Part shown: piece after piece, positions 23,880-35,200 of the stretch | Layout: each line of letters begins with the position of its first letter | Position numbering within the stretch: position 1 is the stretch's first letter | Assembly: GCA_001598975.1 (NCBI GenBank) | Contig: BBXU01001988.1 | Coordinates: 1 to 52,812 of the forward strand | Length of the DNA stretch: 52,812 nucleotides | From: Parachlorella kessleri | Lineage: Eukaryota; Chlorophyta; Trebouxiophyceae; Chlorellales; Chlorellaceae | Reading direction: 5' to 3' | Position numbers and translations under genes: made by a program | The notes under the pieces: model-generated | Seen by the model: only the letters and a program-made list of their open reading frames with translations | The model's database searches: none | Told to the model about the DNA's origin: nothing

Positions 23880-24455
23880 TTCAGATGCTGTTAGCATGGG
23901 TGGCAGGGAGTGCAAAGAGGGAGTAGAGCTGGGCTGGACTGACAGGGCTGGATGCAGAATGAGCCTGAGTCATATTAGTATGGGTGGCAGGTAGTGCGAA
24001 CAGGGAGTAGAGCTGGGCTGGACTGGACGGGATGGACAGGGCTGGATGCAGAATGAACCTGATATGTCATATGTTAGAGAAGGCCACAGGAATGTGCCAT
24101 CATGCAGCCGTCCCTCACACGTGGCCCAGGGTGCCTGCCGCCATCCACAAAACCTATTGGGTCTCCCTCTTGACTGCAGCTTGCTGTACACGCAGAGGCA
24201 CCTAAGCTCATCGCTTGCATGCAGGCAAGCCTCTGGCCCATTCTGCATCCAGCCCTGTCAGTCCACTATGTCTCACTCCCTGTTCGCACTACCTGCCACC
24301 CATGCTAATAAGCCAGTTCGCCTTTCACTGTCCGTTTGTCACCCTTACTAATGAGACAGACAGGCAGAGCATACCTGCATCCAGTCCTGTCAGTCCACTT
24401 CACCCCTACCTCCTCTCTGTTCGCATTCCCTGCCACATTTACCAAAATAACAGGT
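23880..24455. repeat. Inverted cluster of dispersed repeat
   Basis: Two reverse-oriented units (about 23894-23960 and 23975-24060) are followed, after roughly 170 bases, by two forward units (about 24228-24310 and 24360-24455). Reverse units read GGTGGCAG, GTGCGAACAGGGAGTAG and GACAGGGCTGGATGCAG; forward units read the complement, GCATCCAGCCCTGTCAGTCC and TGTTCGCA. The whole could fold into a large imperfect hairpin. Confidence 0.75.
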
Positions 24456-24759
24456 TCAGAGCCCTAAACCTATAGGTTTAGCTAGTAGCTTCAAAACTTC
24501 GCCAAGCAAGATCCATTTACAGGGTGCAACATGCCTCTCACTGAAATTTTTTGCCGTTGGTGCAAGCTGCATCTCAACCCAGATTGCCACCATAGTTCCA
24601 ACCCTTGGGATCAAACAACACCCGAGGGTGAGCCACGTGAAAGGTCAGGCATCAACCTGACATTTGTGCACAGCAAGTCTCTTTAAGCAAGATCCCTGCA
24701 TGGCTGCAGCCATGCATTGGTTGCAGGGGCTCAATAGTCCAGTCAAAACCCAACAACCT

Positions 24760-24830
24760 TGCATCCAGCCCTGTCCGTGCGGTTGACAGCTATCTGTCTG
24801 CTGTGAGCACTACCTGCCGCTGTGAACAGA
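24760..24830 (+). repeat. Diverged copy of the dispersed repeat
   Basis: Contains GCATCCAGCCCTGTC and, about 40 bases on, GTGAGCACTACCTGCCGC, both close to the core of the 24-kb cluster. Confidence 0.55.
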
Positions 24831-25050
24831 GCTAGGGCATGGAAGAGAAGGAGGAAGCCCGCTAAGCTTGTTGCCACCTCTCACACAGTAGGGCAGCAAC
24901 ATGCTTGCAGGAGTTGCATCGGGGCCTACATCACCCAGTTGCATATGTCGCAAGCCCTATCCTGGCGGCAGCCCTGGTGCTGGTCATATGCACGGCACCG
25001 GCAGGAATGGCACAGCATCAGCCTGCCTTTGGCGGGATGTCTCCGAACAC

Positions 25051-28000
25051 TCAGGCCTTGGCTTGCCCTCCTTCCTTCTGTGCCACATGGGCATTCCAGT
25101 AGTCCTGCAAGTACCCAAAACAGGCCAGTAGGTTCTAACACACTTCTCACCGTGCCCCAACTGGGTGCATGCAGCTTTTCTACTTGTATCCATCCACTGT
25201 GCCTTTATATGCGTGCAGAGAGGCGCGTGTGCAACTGGCACGGACAGCATTTCGCAACCCGGCGTGCTTAAGATATATCACTCCCCGCAAGCAGCGTCAG
25301 CCCAGGTAACCATTGCAAGGACGCAGCACAGCATGCACGTCACCCACCTGGCCCAGGCGCCAGAAGACCGAGAAGAGCAGCCCTTGCAAGCCGTTGGCCA
25401 GGATCTACAGTACATGCAAACACTCTCGGCATCACCCCAAGTGTAGTAGTACCTGTGTGGTGCGCTGCAATTCTTGTTCCTCAGGGCTGCTCTTTATGCA
25501 TTGCATGGCTCCCAACATACGCGGCTACGCGCTACTCCCAGCTGGCACCACCTCAGCATTGTCAAGCAGGGCAGCGCCAACTACAGCGCGCACAGCATAT
25601 GTCGGGTGGACAGCAACACGCCGTGGGCAACAAGACATGCAGGGAGGTTCCCACCTTGGTCTTGAGGCCGCGCCCAAACAGCCCCATGTAGCCATCCTTG
25701 TCAATCACCATCTGCACACAACACCAACCTAGGCTCTGAGTCTGTCATTGCAGCAGCAGCATTGACAGCACAGCCGCCAGTTAGAATACTTGACTCGGGC
25801 ACAATTTGAGGTAGCTAGCTGCGGCAGGCATGCAGCCGCCGTCATGCCCACGGCTCACCCGAACCACTTGCGGGTAGGTGACTGGCACCGTGGATGCCTG
25901 CTTGGCGGTCTTCACAACCCGGATGGAGTTGGAGCAGGTGTCTGCAGAGCAGCAAAGGACGGCCCGCGCATGACACGGCAGGCTTTGACCATACTCTGGG
26001 GGATCTGCCTCGTCCCACACCTGACCTCAGGGACACACCCGAAGCCAGACCTTTTCAGCAGTCACAGGCAGCAAGACATACCCCTGCCCCAGCTTCAACG
26101 CTGGCTAGGACCTGACGCTGTGCTAAAGTGTAGCGGCAACCCCACCTGAGATGAGGGAAGCACAGAAGCCAATGAAGGCTGAGCGCATCAGCTTTTGGGC
26201 GAAGGAGTCGGGCTTGGGCAGCTTCTCATTCAGGTAGTTATACGTCGCGAACCAGGGGTAGTGCTGTACGAAGGACAAGATGGGCAGGAACATGAGCCTC
26301 ATGGCCTGCCAAGTGTGGCTGCCCGACTGGCTGAGAAGCCTTCCTCACAAGGCACGCGTGGAGCTGGCAGACCGACCAAGCACCCCTGCCATGGATTAGG
26401 CACGATTAGGAGCGTCCACCCCTGACGCGAGGCGCGGCATGGTTTCGCAGATTCAAGCTCACCCCCACGAATGTCGCCACCGAGGCCGCAATAGCGCCAT
26501 GATACAACACGGTCGGCCCCGAGGTCCGCACTTTGGTCATCAGGGCTGGGAATCCGGCCTTGCCCTCCACCTGCACGAGGGGCAGGAGTCCGAGCTTGTT
26601 AACAATCACATGGCACATGACCCAGCAAAAACATAATGGCTACGACTGCTGCCACCAAAGCCGTCGGCCGGTCTGTGCCATGCTACTCCCGCAGCCCACA
26701 TCGTCTGCCTACCAGCTTTACAATCAGGCTGCAAGATTGGGCCGGGTGCGGCCCAGTTACAGCAACATAGGCAGCGGGCAATCTACCAGCCAATCCACGC
26801 AAGGGTAATACAATAGTCAGCACAACCCTTGCCAGGGATACTACACAAGCACCAGGCCCTGCACTCTTGGACAGATGCAGCCTAGCAAGCTGCTGTCCGC
26901 CCTGACCTGCATGATGGTCTTCATTGCGTCCACTGGCATGAGGAAGATGCGGAAAGCGCCAGCCGAGGCACTGGCTGCCATCGTCTTCACACCAATAGGC
27001 AGGTGGGCGGTGTTCTCATGCTCGTCAAGCAGCGACAGCATGCCTGCAGGGAGCAGCCATGCTAGCTGCGCGGCTTCTGACCGAGCTGCACATTGCGAAC
27101 ACGATGGCAGGTACACATCTGCTACACAGCAGAAGCGCAGAGCTGAAGCAGGCATAAGTCATGAATAAATGAATACGCCCAGGCCTCGCCGCCCAGCCGT
27201 AGCTGGGCGGGCATAAGTCATGCCACACCTCCAGAAACATGATACTAGCTCTCCTTGCCTCAGACCATCCTGGTAAGAACACACATCCACAGATCACCCA
27301 CCCGCGTTGGCTGCCGTGTCACCAAATCGGCTGAGGGGCCCTTGGACCAGCGCCGGCAGCAGCCCCCTATAGAAGCGCGGGATGCCGCCCTCCTTGTACA
27401 GCGTGCGCAGCGCCTGGCCCGTGGTGGTGCCGTAGCGGTACTGATAGTTGATCGTGGTGCGCAGCCACATCAGTGTGAAGACCTGCACAAGCAGAAGGTG
27501 TGAGACCCCTGACTTGGGCGCTGGTGGCGCCTGGTGCCACACGTGGTTGGTCCACTTTGCCTACACCCCAGTCACAGAAAGGACGCAAGCTGCACAGGAA
27601 GGGCTGCAAGGGCTGCAAGTGGGTGCCCAGACAAGGAGGTCCTCTGAACAGTGCAACAATGTGAACCACCCAGGCCACACAGGCAGCGTTCTCACCCTAC
27701 CTAGCCTATCTAGCTGATGCTGGGTTTCACATAAACCTCCCATCAGCCTGCCTCTGCCTGACAACGGAATGAATTCCGCCGGTGGCGCAGCCAAATGCCA
27801 AATATAGCGCAGCACTTTCCTACGGACATTACACAACTACGACGAAGCGGCCCGGCCAGCTAACCTGCAGTGCCATAGCCGCTGCCCCAGGAATACCGCC
27901 GCCCAAGGCCTTCTTGCCAGCCTGCCGCAAGACATCCCCAAGCTGCTGTGGCTCCTTCGCCTGGTAGGCTACTGCCGGCACCAGGTTAGGTAGCTGCCTC

Positions 28001-28287
28001 GGTGCTGGCCTGCTGCTGCTGGGTGCCGCAGATGTGGCAGTACCCCCGCATGTGCTGCCCTGCTGCACGAGCTGGCTGGTGGCAGCAAAGCCCTGGAGGA
28101 GGGCATGCTTCTGCTGGGGAGCCCAGGGATTTGTGGCTCCTGTCTGGAGGCGGAGGTTCCCAAAGCCTGGTTGGGGTGTTGGGCACCAGCCACGCACCAC
28201 TGGGCTTGCTACGGCGTTGGGCTGCCTCCCGGCAGGACTGGCAGTGCTCTTATAGAGCGACGAGGGTAGGAGAGCAGGCAACAACAT
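25051..28287 (-). CDS. Divergent mitochondrial carrier (SLC25-type)
   Basis: Membrane carrier of unknown substrate, 405 residues. Exons on the minus strand: 28287-27865, 27482-27302, 27043-26907, 26570-26463, 26263-26146, 25941-25859, 25711-25655, 25404-25348, 25104-25051; all nine join in phase. The first exon encodes a 141-residue Ala/Pro/Gln-rich N-terminus that may hold a targeting signal. The body reads [126 protein letters not shown] and ends [11 protein letters not shown]. Only PVDAMK keeps the full Px[DE]xx[KR] signature; the other repeats are degenerate. It resembles a carrier family I recall from plants and protists with the conserved YRYGTTT and RFGDTAAN blocks. Not closely related to the UCP gene at the left end. 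Confidence 0.82.
27151..27222. repeat. Hairpin bounded by 13-bp direct repeats
   Basis: GGCATAAGTCATG occurs at 27151-27163 and again at 27210-27222. Just before the second copy lies a 9-bp perfect stem with a 4-base loop (27189-27210). The element sits in the intron between carrier exons 27482-27302 and 27043-26907. Confidence 0.75.
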
Positions 28288-29142
28288 GGCGTTCGATCGA
28301 TCAACTCAAATTTATGCAGAAGTAGTTAAGGGCCCTGGCAACCCTGAGAGCCGACCTGCCTTGCCCTGCCACACGCAGGATCAAAGCTACCGCTTTCTGG
28401 GCGTCTGTCTCTCCCCCGATTTGATATCAGCTGACGCAATCTGATTTCACCCGCGCCGTCTCATGCCTTCCATGCTGTGTTGGATGCATGTTACTACCAC
28501 TGTCAGCATTCTCGGTCCAATGGATGGAGCACAAGGGTATGCCATGACTAGTTGCAATCCCAGGGCCAACAGATCCAGTTACGGTGCCATGTCAGAGTAT
28601 GCTTTTGGGCAGAACCCCCATGGGTCTCCAGGAGATTGATGCAGCCGCACTTGTGGACTCGCAGTGTATCAAGACACCACACGCCAGCAGATCACACTAC
28701 CTGCCACCTTTAACACAGTTCAAGGGCGGGCAATCTGGGTAACAAGCAGTGCGCCAAGAGACAGTACCAATTACCGGGCGAGCATCTCAGTCGTTTTCGT
28801 GCATGATTTAAACAAGGTGGCAGACAATGTTAACAGAGAGGAGATACGATTGAAATGTACTGTATTATCACGGATGCTGCCATCCTGTTGTCTACAGTCT
28901 GAACGTCAGGTGTGACATATCACGGGCTAACTACAGGACTGGAGTACTACAAACTGCCCCCATACAAATGCAAGGTCAACAAGTAATGCTTGCTCACCAA
29001 TCACAGGCCCAGAGAGCTGCACCCTACACCCTGAACCCATAATAGCATCACAGAGACCTAGTAGACTCAAAGTCATAAGAAATATAAGGAAAACAAGATA
29101 CACAATGGTATGGTAGGAGGGGGGGTGCATCCTCCCAAAGCC
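28288..29142. other. Intergenic region between two minus-strand genes
   Basis: 855 bases between the start of the carrier and the stop of the pseudouridine synthase. It must contain the carrier promoter and the 3' UTR of the synthase. A fragment near 28680-28715 (CACACTACCTGCCACCTTTA) matches part of the dispersed repeat. No gene seen. Confidence 0.45.
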
Positions 29143-31582
29143 CTACATTAGGAGCTTCCCAGTTGCAAGCTCCCTCCGGACTTCAGCAAACAAGCCAGGC
29201 TCCTCCAGCTGAAAGTGCAGGGGCTCCCCCGAGATGGGATGCACCAAGTCAAGCTGCACGGCCCAGAGGCACATCGCCGGGGCCGCATACCCCGCCGTCA
29301 CTCCCTGCTTCTTGGCTGCCACCTCCAGCGGTAACCCCGCAGCGCCCCCTTCAAGCGGGATCGACACACTGGCCTCAAGGTGTTCTGTCTGCTTGTGCTG
29401 CTGCCGCTCCACTAAAACCCCCTCCAAAGGTAAAACTGCTCCTGCTGCTCTGTCGCCACCCTCACCCCGCTCCCTTGAGCACTGCTGCTGCGCTTCCTGA
29501 CCCATGCCAGGAGCAAGCCCCGGCTCTGCTCCTGTCACCGCCTGCTGCCCAGCAGCCTCCACCCCCCCAGTCGCCTGGCTGCAGCTTAGCCCGGCAGGCG
29601 GCAGCCGCAAATGGTCCTCAGCTGCCAGCCCCGCCCCACACTCCACACGCTGCTTAGCATAGCCGTGGGTGTACTTGCGGTCGCCTACCAGTGGGTGCCC
29701 TATGAGGGCCAGGTGCCGCCGCAGCTGGTGGGTCCGGCCTGTGTGGGGCCACAGGTCCAAGCTTGTCACCCACTGCAGCGGGGTGGCACTCGCGCTGACA
29801 TGCTGCTTGCCACACGGGGCAACACCCGCCTGCCCCGAGGCAGAGCCTTGGCGCTCGCTGCTGCCAGCACCGCTTGCGCTGGAGGTGGTGTTGGCGGTCT
29901 CCGACTGCTGTTGAGGGACCACGCCTGGTTCGTCAACAAGGCTGCTGCCACTGCCGCCCGCTTTGCTGTCCTCCTGGCTGCCAGGGGAAGGGGAGCTGCC
30001 GCCGTCAAACACGCGCACCCGCGAGTGAGCCACTGCCAGGTACTCTGTCTCTGAGGCCTTGCCGTCCAGGGCACAGCGAACGAGCCCGCGCCCCTCCAGC
30101 CTGCCCCAGGCAAGCGCCCTGCAGGTAATGCCACTGGACCTTCAGCTGTCGAACCAACAGGGCACAGAGGTGCGGCAAAGCGCCCAGACAAGCCTCACCA
30201 GCCGTTGTTTCGAGAGCCATCTGGAGCTTGCAGAGCAGGAGCCACGTTATGAAATGGAAGGCATCTCATCACTCTCACTCTCTGGCCCCTGCTTTCCACC
30301 CTGGCAAACGCTGGCAGCCTCAGGCCGCCCACCTGTAACGCTTGGTGATGCGCCGCTCAGCAAAAGCTGCGCCAAGCGCGCGGAGCGCTGCCATCGTCTT
30401 GGCCGCCAATACCAGCCCCCCCGTGGCCTCATCCAGCCGGTGCGCCTGCTCAGAAACCGGCCACACCAAAAAGGTTGCCGAGCGCACCTTATGAGCCTTC
30501 AGGACGGGAAGGGAAGCCAGCAAGCCAATCACCGATGAAAAGGTCTACAGAGCAGTGGCCGCCACAGCCTTACGCTGCTTTTGAAAGGCCCGCAACCGCA
30601 AGCTGTGTGCTGACCTGGACATAGGTGCTCTCTCGCAGCCAATCTCTCGCGACGGGAGTCTGGCAGTTGAGGGGCATGCATCCAGTTGTCAACTCACATA
30701 GCGGGGCTGCCGGAGAGCTCCAACAGCCTTTGAAGGTTGCAGCATGCGCGGTAGGCAGTGTGCCAGCACTATCCGCTCACCCCGGCCACCGTCCATAGGC
30801 ATGCCTTGCGGCTTCACCACGCATGCCAGGTGGTCATCTTCATACACAACCTGGGACAGGCGGAGGCCGCAGCAGCAGGCTCTTCAACTGTGGACACAAT
30901 GTCCCTAGACCAGCAGCACAGCCTGAACCCTTCTCCAGCATGCGCGTCGCGATGTCTTGAAATTCGACCTCCATCATTACCCTAAGGAAGGCCTTCGTAC
31001 CGTGCAGGTTTGCCCAGAAGGCTGGGCACCAGCACGGAGCTCAAGCTGCACCCCTGCCTGCTTACCCTGACCAAGGGCAGGGTGGGTCCAAGAGCGTCAC
31101 GCCGCGCATCCATTGCCTTGCCACTGCTGGGCTGGACCCACTGCACCAGCTCGCCACCCCGCACCTCGCTGCAGGCAACAATGGGGTAGGCAGTGTCAAG
31201 CGCGACAAGCAGGGGAACTGAGCTGACCGGCAGAGCCTTTACACCACTGCTGCCAATGTCACGGTAGCCTGTTTTAATAAAATACCCTTCCTGCCCCAGC
31301 GAACCATCGCGAGATAGGACAAAGTGCAACGCACGTTGTTGTGCTCGCCTGCTCGCCTTGGACCAGCAGCTGACCCTTTCTGACAGTGCGCTTGCTGCGG
31401 GTGAGGGTGGGGAATTGTTCTGGCCAGACTCGCAGGAGGGCATGGTCAAGCCTCAAGGGGCCTTCCAGCGGGGGCACAGTACGCTCCAGGGCGACCTCCT
31501 TGTCTCCCATCCTTGCAGAATGGACCAAGCTGGAGCGAGTATTAAGCGCGCGGGCTAGAACTGGACTCCACGCACCCAGCAT
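29143..31582 (-). CDS. RluA-family RNA pseudouridine synthase with S4-like N-terminus
   Basis: Converts uridine to pseudouridine in rRNA or tRNA, probably in an organelle. Exons on the minus strand: 31582-31357, 31268-31066, 30850-30698, 30445-30333, 30118-29143, in phase; 556 residues. Residues 1-25 (MLGAWSPVLARALNTRSS...) look like a transit peptide. Residues about 43-75 resemble an S4 RNA-binding domain (RLDHALLRVW, RSKRTVRKGQLLVQG). The catalytic domain starts VVYEDDHLACVVKPQGMP, carries the active-site aspartate D199 in AHRLDEATGG, then KRYRALAWGRLEG and GRTHQLRRHLALIGHPLVG. Two low-complexity stretches, Ser/Gly/Gln-rich, are inserted before LDLWPHTGR and after DRKYTHGYAK, making the protein long for the family. 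The first intron appears to use a GC donor (AAG then GCGAGC). RNA target unknown. Confidence 0.85.
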
Positions 31583-32246
31583 CAATAACAGTGCACTGCC
31601 TCACAGCACATGGATGCGCCATGCTGCGGTAGCATGAATCCTTTACAACATTGATCAACAACGTCGATAGGAAGCTATTGTGGAAATAAACAGTTCACAT
31701 GTTCTGGCTTTGCCTGCCAGGTCGCACGAATCTGAGTGAATCAAATCCCTGTACTGCCGGTGTACCTTGTGTTGCCCGCTCCAGCGCCAGGTGGCTGCAC
31801 ACCAGCTTCCTTGGACTTATTCCGTTCCTCCAACCTCTCCTGAGCAGTTTCGAAGCATAGACAACCTTGTGCTAGCCAAGTCTGACTATTCCCCGTTACT
31901 GTGATTCAACAACAACGAAGCCTCAGAGCGCAGGTGAGGCCTGGAAACGGCCCAGAGGAGGGGGTTTGCTGTTGTTGGGCGGTCCGGCCGGCCAGGGAGG
32001 CTGCCGAGGGCCAGCCCGCGTAGCTGGGTCCTCCCAGGATTACTACCCCGCCTCCCTGTCTCCTGCTGATCGGGCCTGCCAGCGCCCGCAGCTTGCGGCT
32101 CACCTGGAGATGCCTTAAAGCTGGTTGCCGGCCCTTTCGGTCTTCTCAGAGTTCGATGCATGAAGTGCCCCCATGCACGCGCCTGACCCGTGCCCTTGGC
32201 TTGCCTTGCCTGCAGCCCAAGCTGACCCCCCCGCCCCACCAGCTCA
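31583..32246. promoter_or_regulatory. Divergent promoter region, pseudouridine synthase / RSH
   Basis: 664 bases between the two outward-pointing start codons. Holds both promoters and leaders by position. The right half is GC-rich and lies close to the RSH ATG; no specific motif is claimed. Confidence 0.45.
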
Positions 32247-32279
32247 ATGGCCACGGCACTGTACACAGTGCCGTTGGCC
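32247..32279 (+). promoter_or_regulatory. Hairpin on the RSH start codon
   Basis: Bases 32249-32262 pair with 32265-32279. A nine- to ten-bp perfect core (254-262 with 265-273, plus 253/274) is extended by four more pairs after one bulged T at 32275. The ATG at 32247-32249 forms the foot of the stem. In the mRNA this would put the start codon at the base of a GC-rich hairpin. Confidence 0.6.
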
Positions 32280-35200
32280 AGCACACCACCCCTAGGGACC
32301 CCACGCAGCAGTGGCGCAGGGAGTCGACCAAGGAGCGCGATCCCCAACTTGAGTCGCTGCTCTGGCAGCGAAGAGGCTGTGGGCAGCTGGAAAAGCGGCG
32401 ACAGCCTGCCCCATAACCTGTCTTTCAGCCGGTCCTTCGGCAAGTCGCTTGCGCGCACGCCAGAGGGAGTGACTGTCCGCAGCAACCTGAGCAGCAGCAG
32501 TCACGCAGCGGTGAAAAAGCCTTTGCACAAGCAGACGAGCATTCCCAAGAGTGAGTCGTTTGTTCGTCAGGAAGGCTTTGCAGCAAAGGTTGACAGCCCC
32601 TTCAACACGCCGCCAGCCTCGCCGCAGCCGCGCAGCTTGAGCGGCCTGCTTAGCAGGCAGCTGTCCACGGAAGGCTCTGGGAGCCTTACGTTCTCCTTTG
32701 AAGCCAACCCCACCGCAACTGCCGCCATCAACCGCCTGGAGAACACGTTGCGAATGTCGCCGACAGTGCCACCCTCCGCGCGGCCACGGTCTGACGTCAA
32801 TCCTGCTGAGCTGTTGAAAGGGCTGCAGGTACGGGCCAGAGGCGTGCGTCGGTAGTGTCTTAGAAGGGACCAGTGCTCTGCAGGAATAGTGGCTGTTGGA
32901 GACTGCTGAGAATAGCAGTGCGGGAGGGTGTCTTGGGTATTGCTTCTCGGTACGCTTTGTGTTAATCCATGACTGCCGGTGGGACAGGAAGTACGTGATC
33001 CAGGGCAGATTGTTGCCTTCCTGATTTGATATACCTGGTTTACCTGCAGAAGCAGTACGATGTATTCACGGAGACCGAGGTCGTCCAGGCTTTCAACATT
33101 GCGCACGCAGCGCACGATGGGCGTTATAGGGAGAGTGGAGAGCCTGCCTTTCTACATGGCGTGGAGGTGCGAGGGTGACTTGCGGGTGCTGCACTGCGTC
33201 AAGCGTGATACCTGATGAGGAGTTGCTTGTGTTTTAGCGTGGGCATGCATTGCAATAGGTACAGTGTCGCTGTGCATGGGGTGGCTGCAGATGATGATAA
33301 ATGGGGTATCGAAAATTAACAGCAATCAGTGATCTGGCTGCAGGTGGCCAGGAGCCTTGCTGGACTTGGGGTGGATGAGACCACTGTTGCAGCTGCCCTG
33401 CTGCATGATGTTCTTGATGACATGCTACTGCCGGAGGCGCAGCTGAAACGCATGCTGGCAAATGAACAGGTTTTCGTGCTTGTCAAGCAGGTGGGTGAAA
33501 GATCACGCCTCTCTAGTGGCGTGAAAAGTTCGAGAGCCCCCTTGCCTCTCCTATGTATTTGGGCTGCTGGGTTTCGTGCTTCTTCGCTTGTTCTTTACTC
33601 GTGCTGTTGAGTGATGCGGCTAGCTCCTTCCAAACTGCTGTCATGTGCAACTATGTAAATGGGTGGTATAGGGGGTCTCTGCGTTCATGGTGCCTTGCCT
33701 GCCAAGATTTTGCAGGTATGTGGTTTTCGCAGGGCTTTGTTATACTGAGGCGTTGGATATGATAGTAGTAATAGCGGCCGTGTACCCATACCCATGGGTT
33801 GTAAGTTGTTATTGCAGGTAGCGCACCTGGGCAACATTTCGTCCATGTATCGTGGCCACCCAGCCTCGACTCCTGAGTTGCATGCTGCCACCGCGTCTAG
33901 CGTTGTGGACATGCTGGTCGCGATGCAGCACAGCCGGGCAGTGCTGGTGAAACTGGCAGATCGACTCCACGACATGCGTACGCTCAGTGCGCTGCCGCCT
34001 CTTAAGCGCAACCTAATGGCGCAGGTGCGGCGTTGGCTATCCTTCGTGTTTTAGGGTGGCTGGCTTAGCTGCTGATACCAACTCTCACGGGGGGCCAGGC
34101 GCTCTGTGACGAGCCACTTAACTGTAAGGAACCTAGGTGGGAGGTGATGACCTGTAAGTTGCCTAGGAGGTTGGTGAGGGCAAGGAACTGCCAGGGGTAG
34201 CTTGTGTAAGCTTCTCCAGGCGTTCAGCAACCAATGTCTGTCTGCCCTCCTCTTTTCAGGAGACGCTGGACATTTGGGCGCCGCTGGCCAACCGCGTGGG
34301 CCTCTGGAACATGAAAGCCCCTCTTGAAGACTTGGCTTTCCGCCAGCTGCACCCGGCTGATTACGCGGACCTGCGCGAAAGGCTGGAAGCCCAGCAGCGT
34401 CCCGAGGCGCTGGTGTTCCTTGTTGACCGCTTGCGTGCGGAGCTGGATAAGGAGGGTATAAGGTGTGTGAGGGCTTTGGTGCTGACGACTGGCCGTGGGG
34501 CTGCAAGAGGCCAAGAGACACCAGCAGGAGTTGTTGGTTTTGAGATGGTTGTCTGCTGACACTGCTCTTATTGCGGCGGGTCTTCAAGTCCTACTTTACC
34601 TGGCGAGGGATGATTGCAATGCTTCTTATCACTTATCTGCATGGAGAGCTTGAACTTACCGTTCTAACATGGCTGCCTCTTTGACTTTGAGTGCAGGTAC
34701 ACCGACCTGTCGGGGCGTCCCAAGCACCTCTATGGTGTCTGGCAAAAGCTGGTGAAGAAGAGCTACACCCTGGACAAGATATGCGATGTTCGGGGGCTGC
34801 GCATCATTGTGAACACTAAGGAGGAGTGCTACAGAGCGCAGCGTATTGTGGAGGTAAGGTTTGGAAAAGTTCTACCTGGGTGAGTGGTTATGGTTATTAG
34901 CGGCAGCTGGGTGGCAGCGGGGGGTTTGAGCATGGTTAACTAGGCTTGTAGTTGAGCGCAACGGTAGCTGCTATCTGGCTGCCTTGGTGTTTGAGTTAGT
35001 TGCTGTGAAGTACTGGAACAGGTGAAGGGGGCTTCTACCTGATGGTTGTCAGACAGGTGGACTCGTGTGTGCTTGCCCGTGGCCGTCGCCGTGCTAGTGT
35101 GAACCTTTATAAGTGTGTGTACTTACACAAAGTGTGCGAGTCTCTCGAACATTGGGGCACAACTAACTCGAACAATGGGGCACAACTAAATCCATTGTCT

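Larger units (their letters stand above)
22893..25050. other. Convergent intergenic region with inverted repeat cluster
   Basis: 2.2 kb between the 3' ends of RPS15 and the minus-strand carrier. Apart from the repeat cluster at 23880-24455 and a weaker copy at 24760-24830, I see no coding exon or RNA gene. Confidence 0.5.

Noticed and set aside
31886..32485. 199-codon minus-strand frame over the RSH start
   Set aside because: Antisense to RSH exon 1 and the divergent promoter; no recognisable domain.
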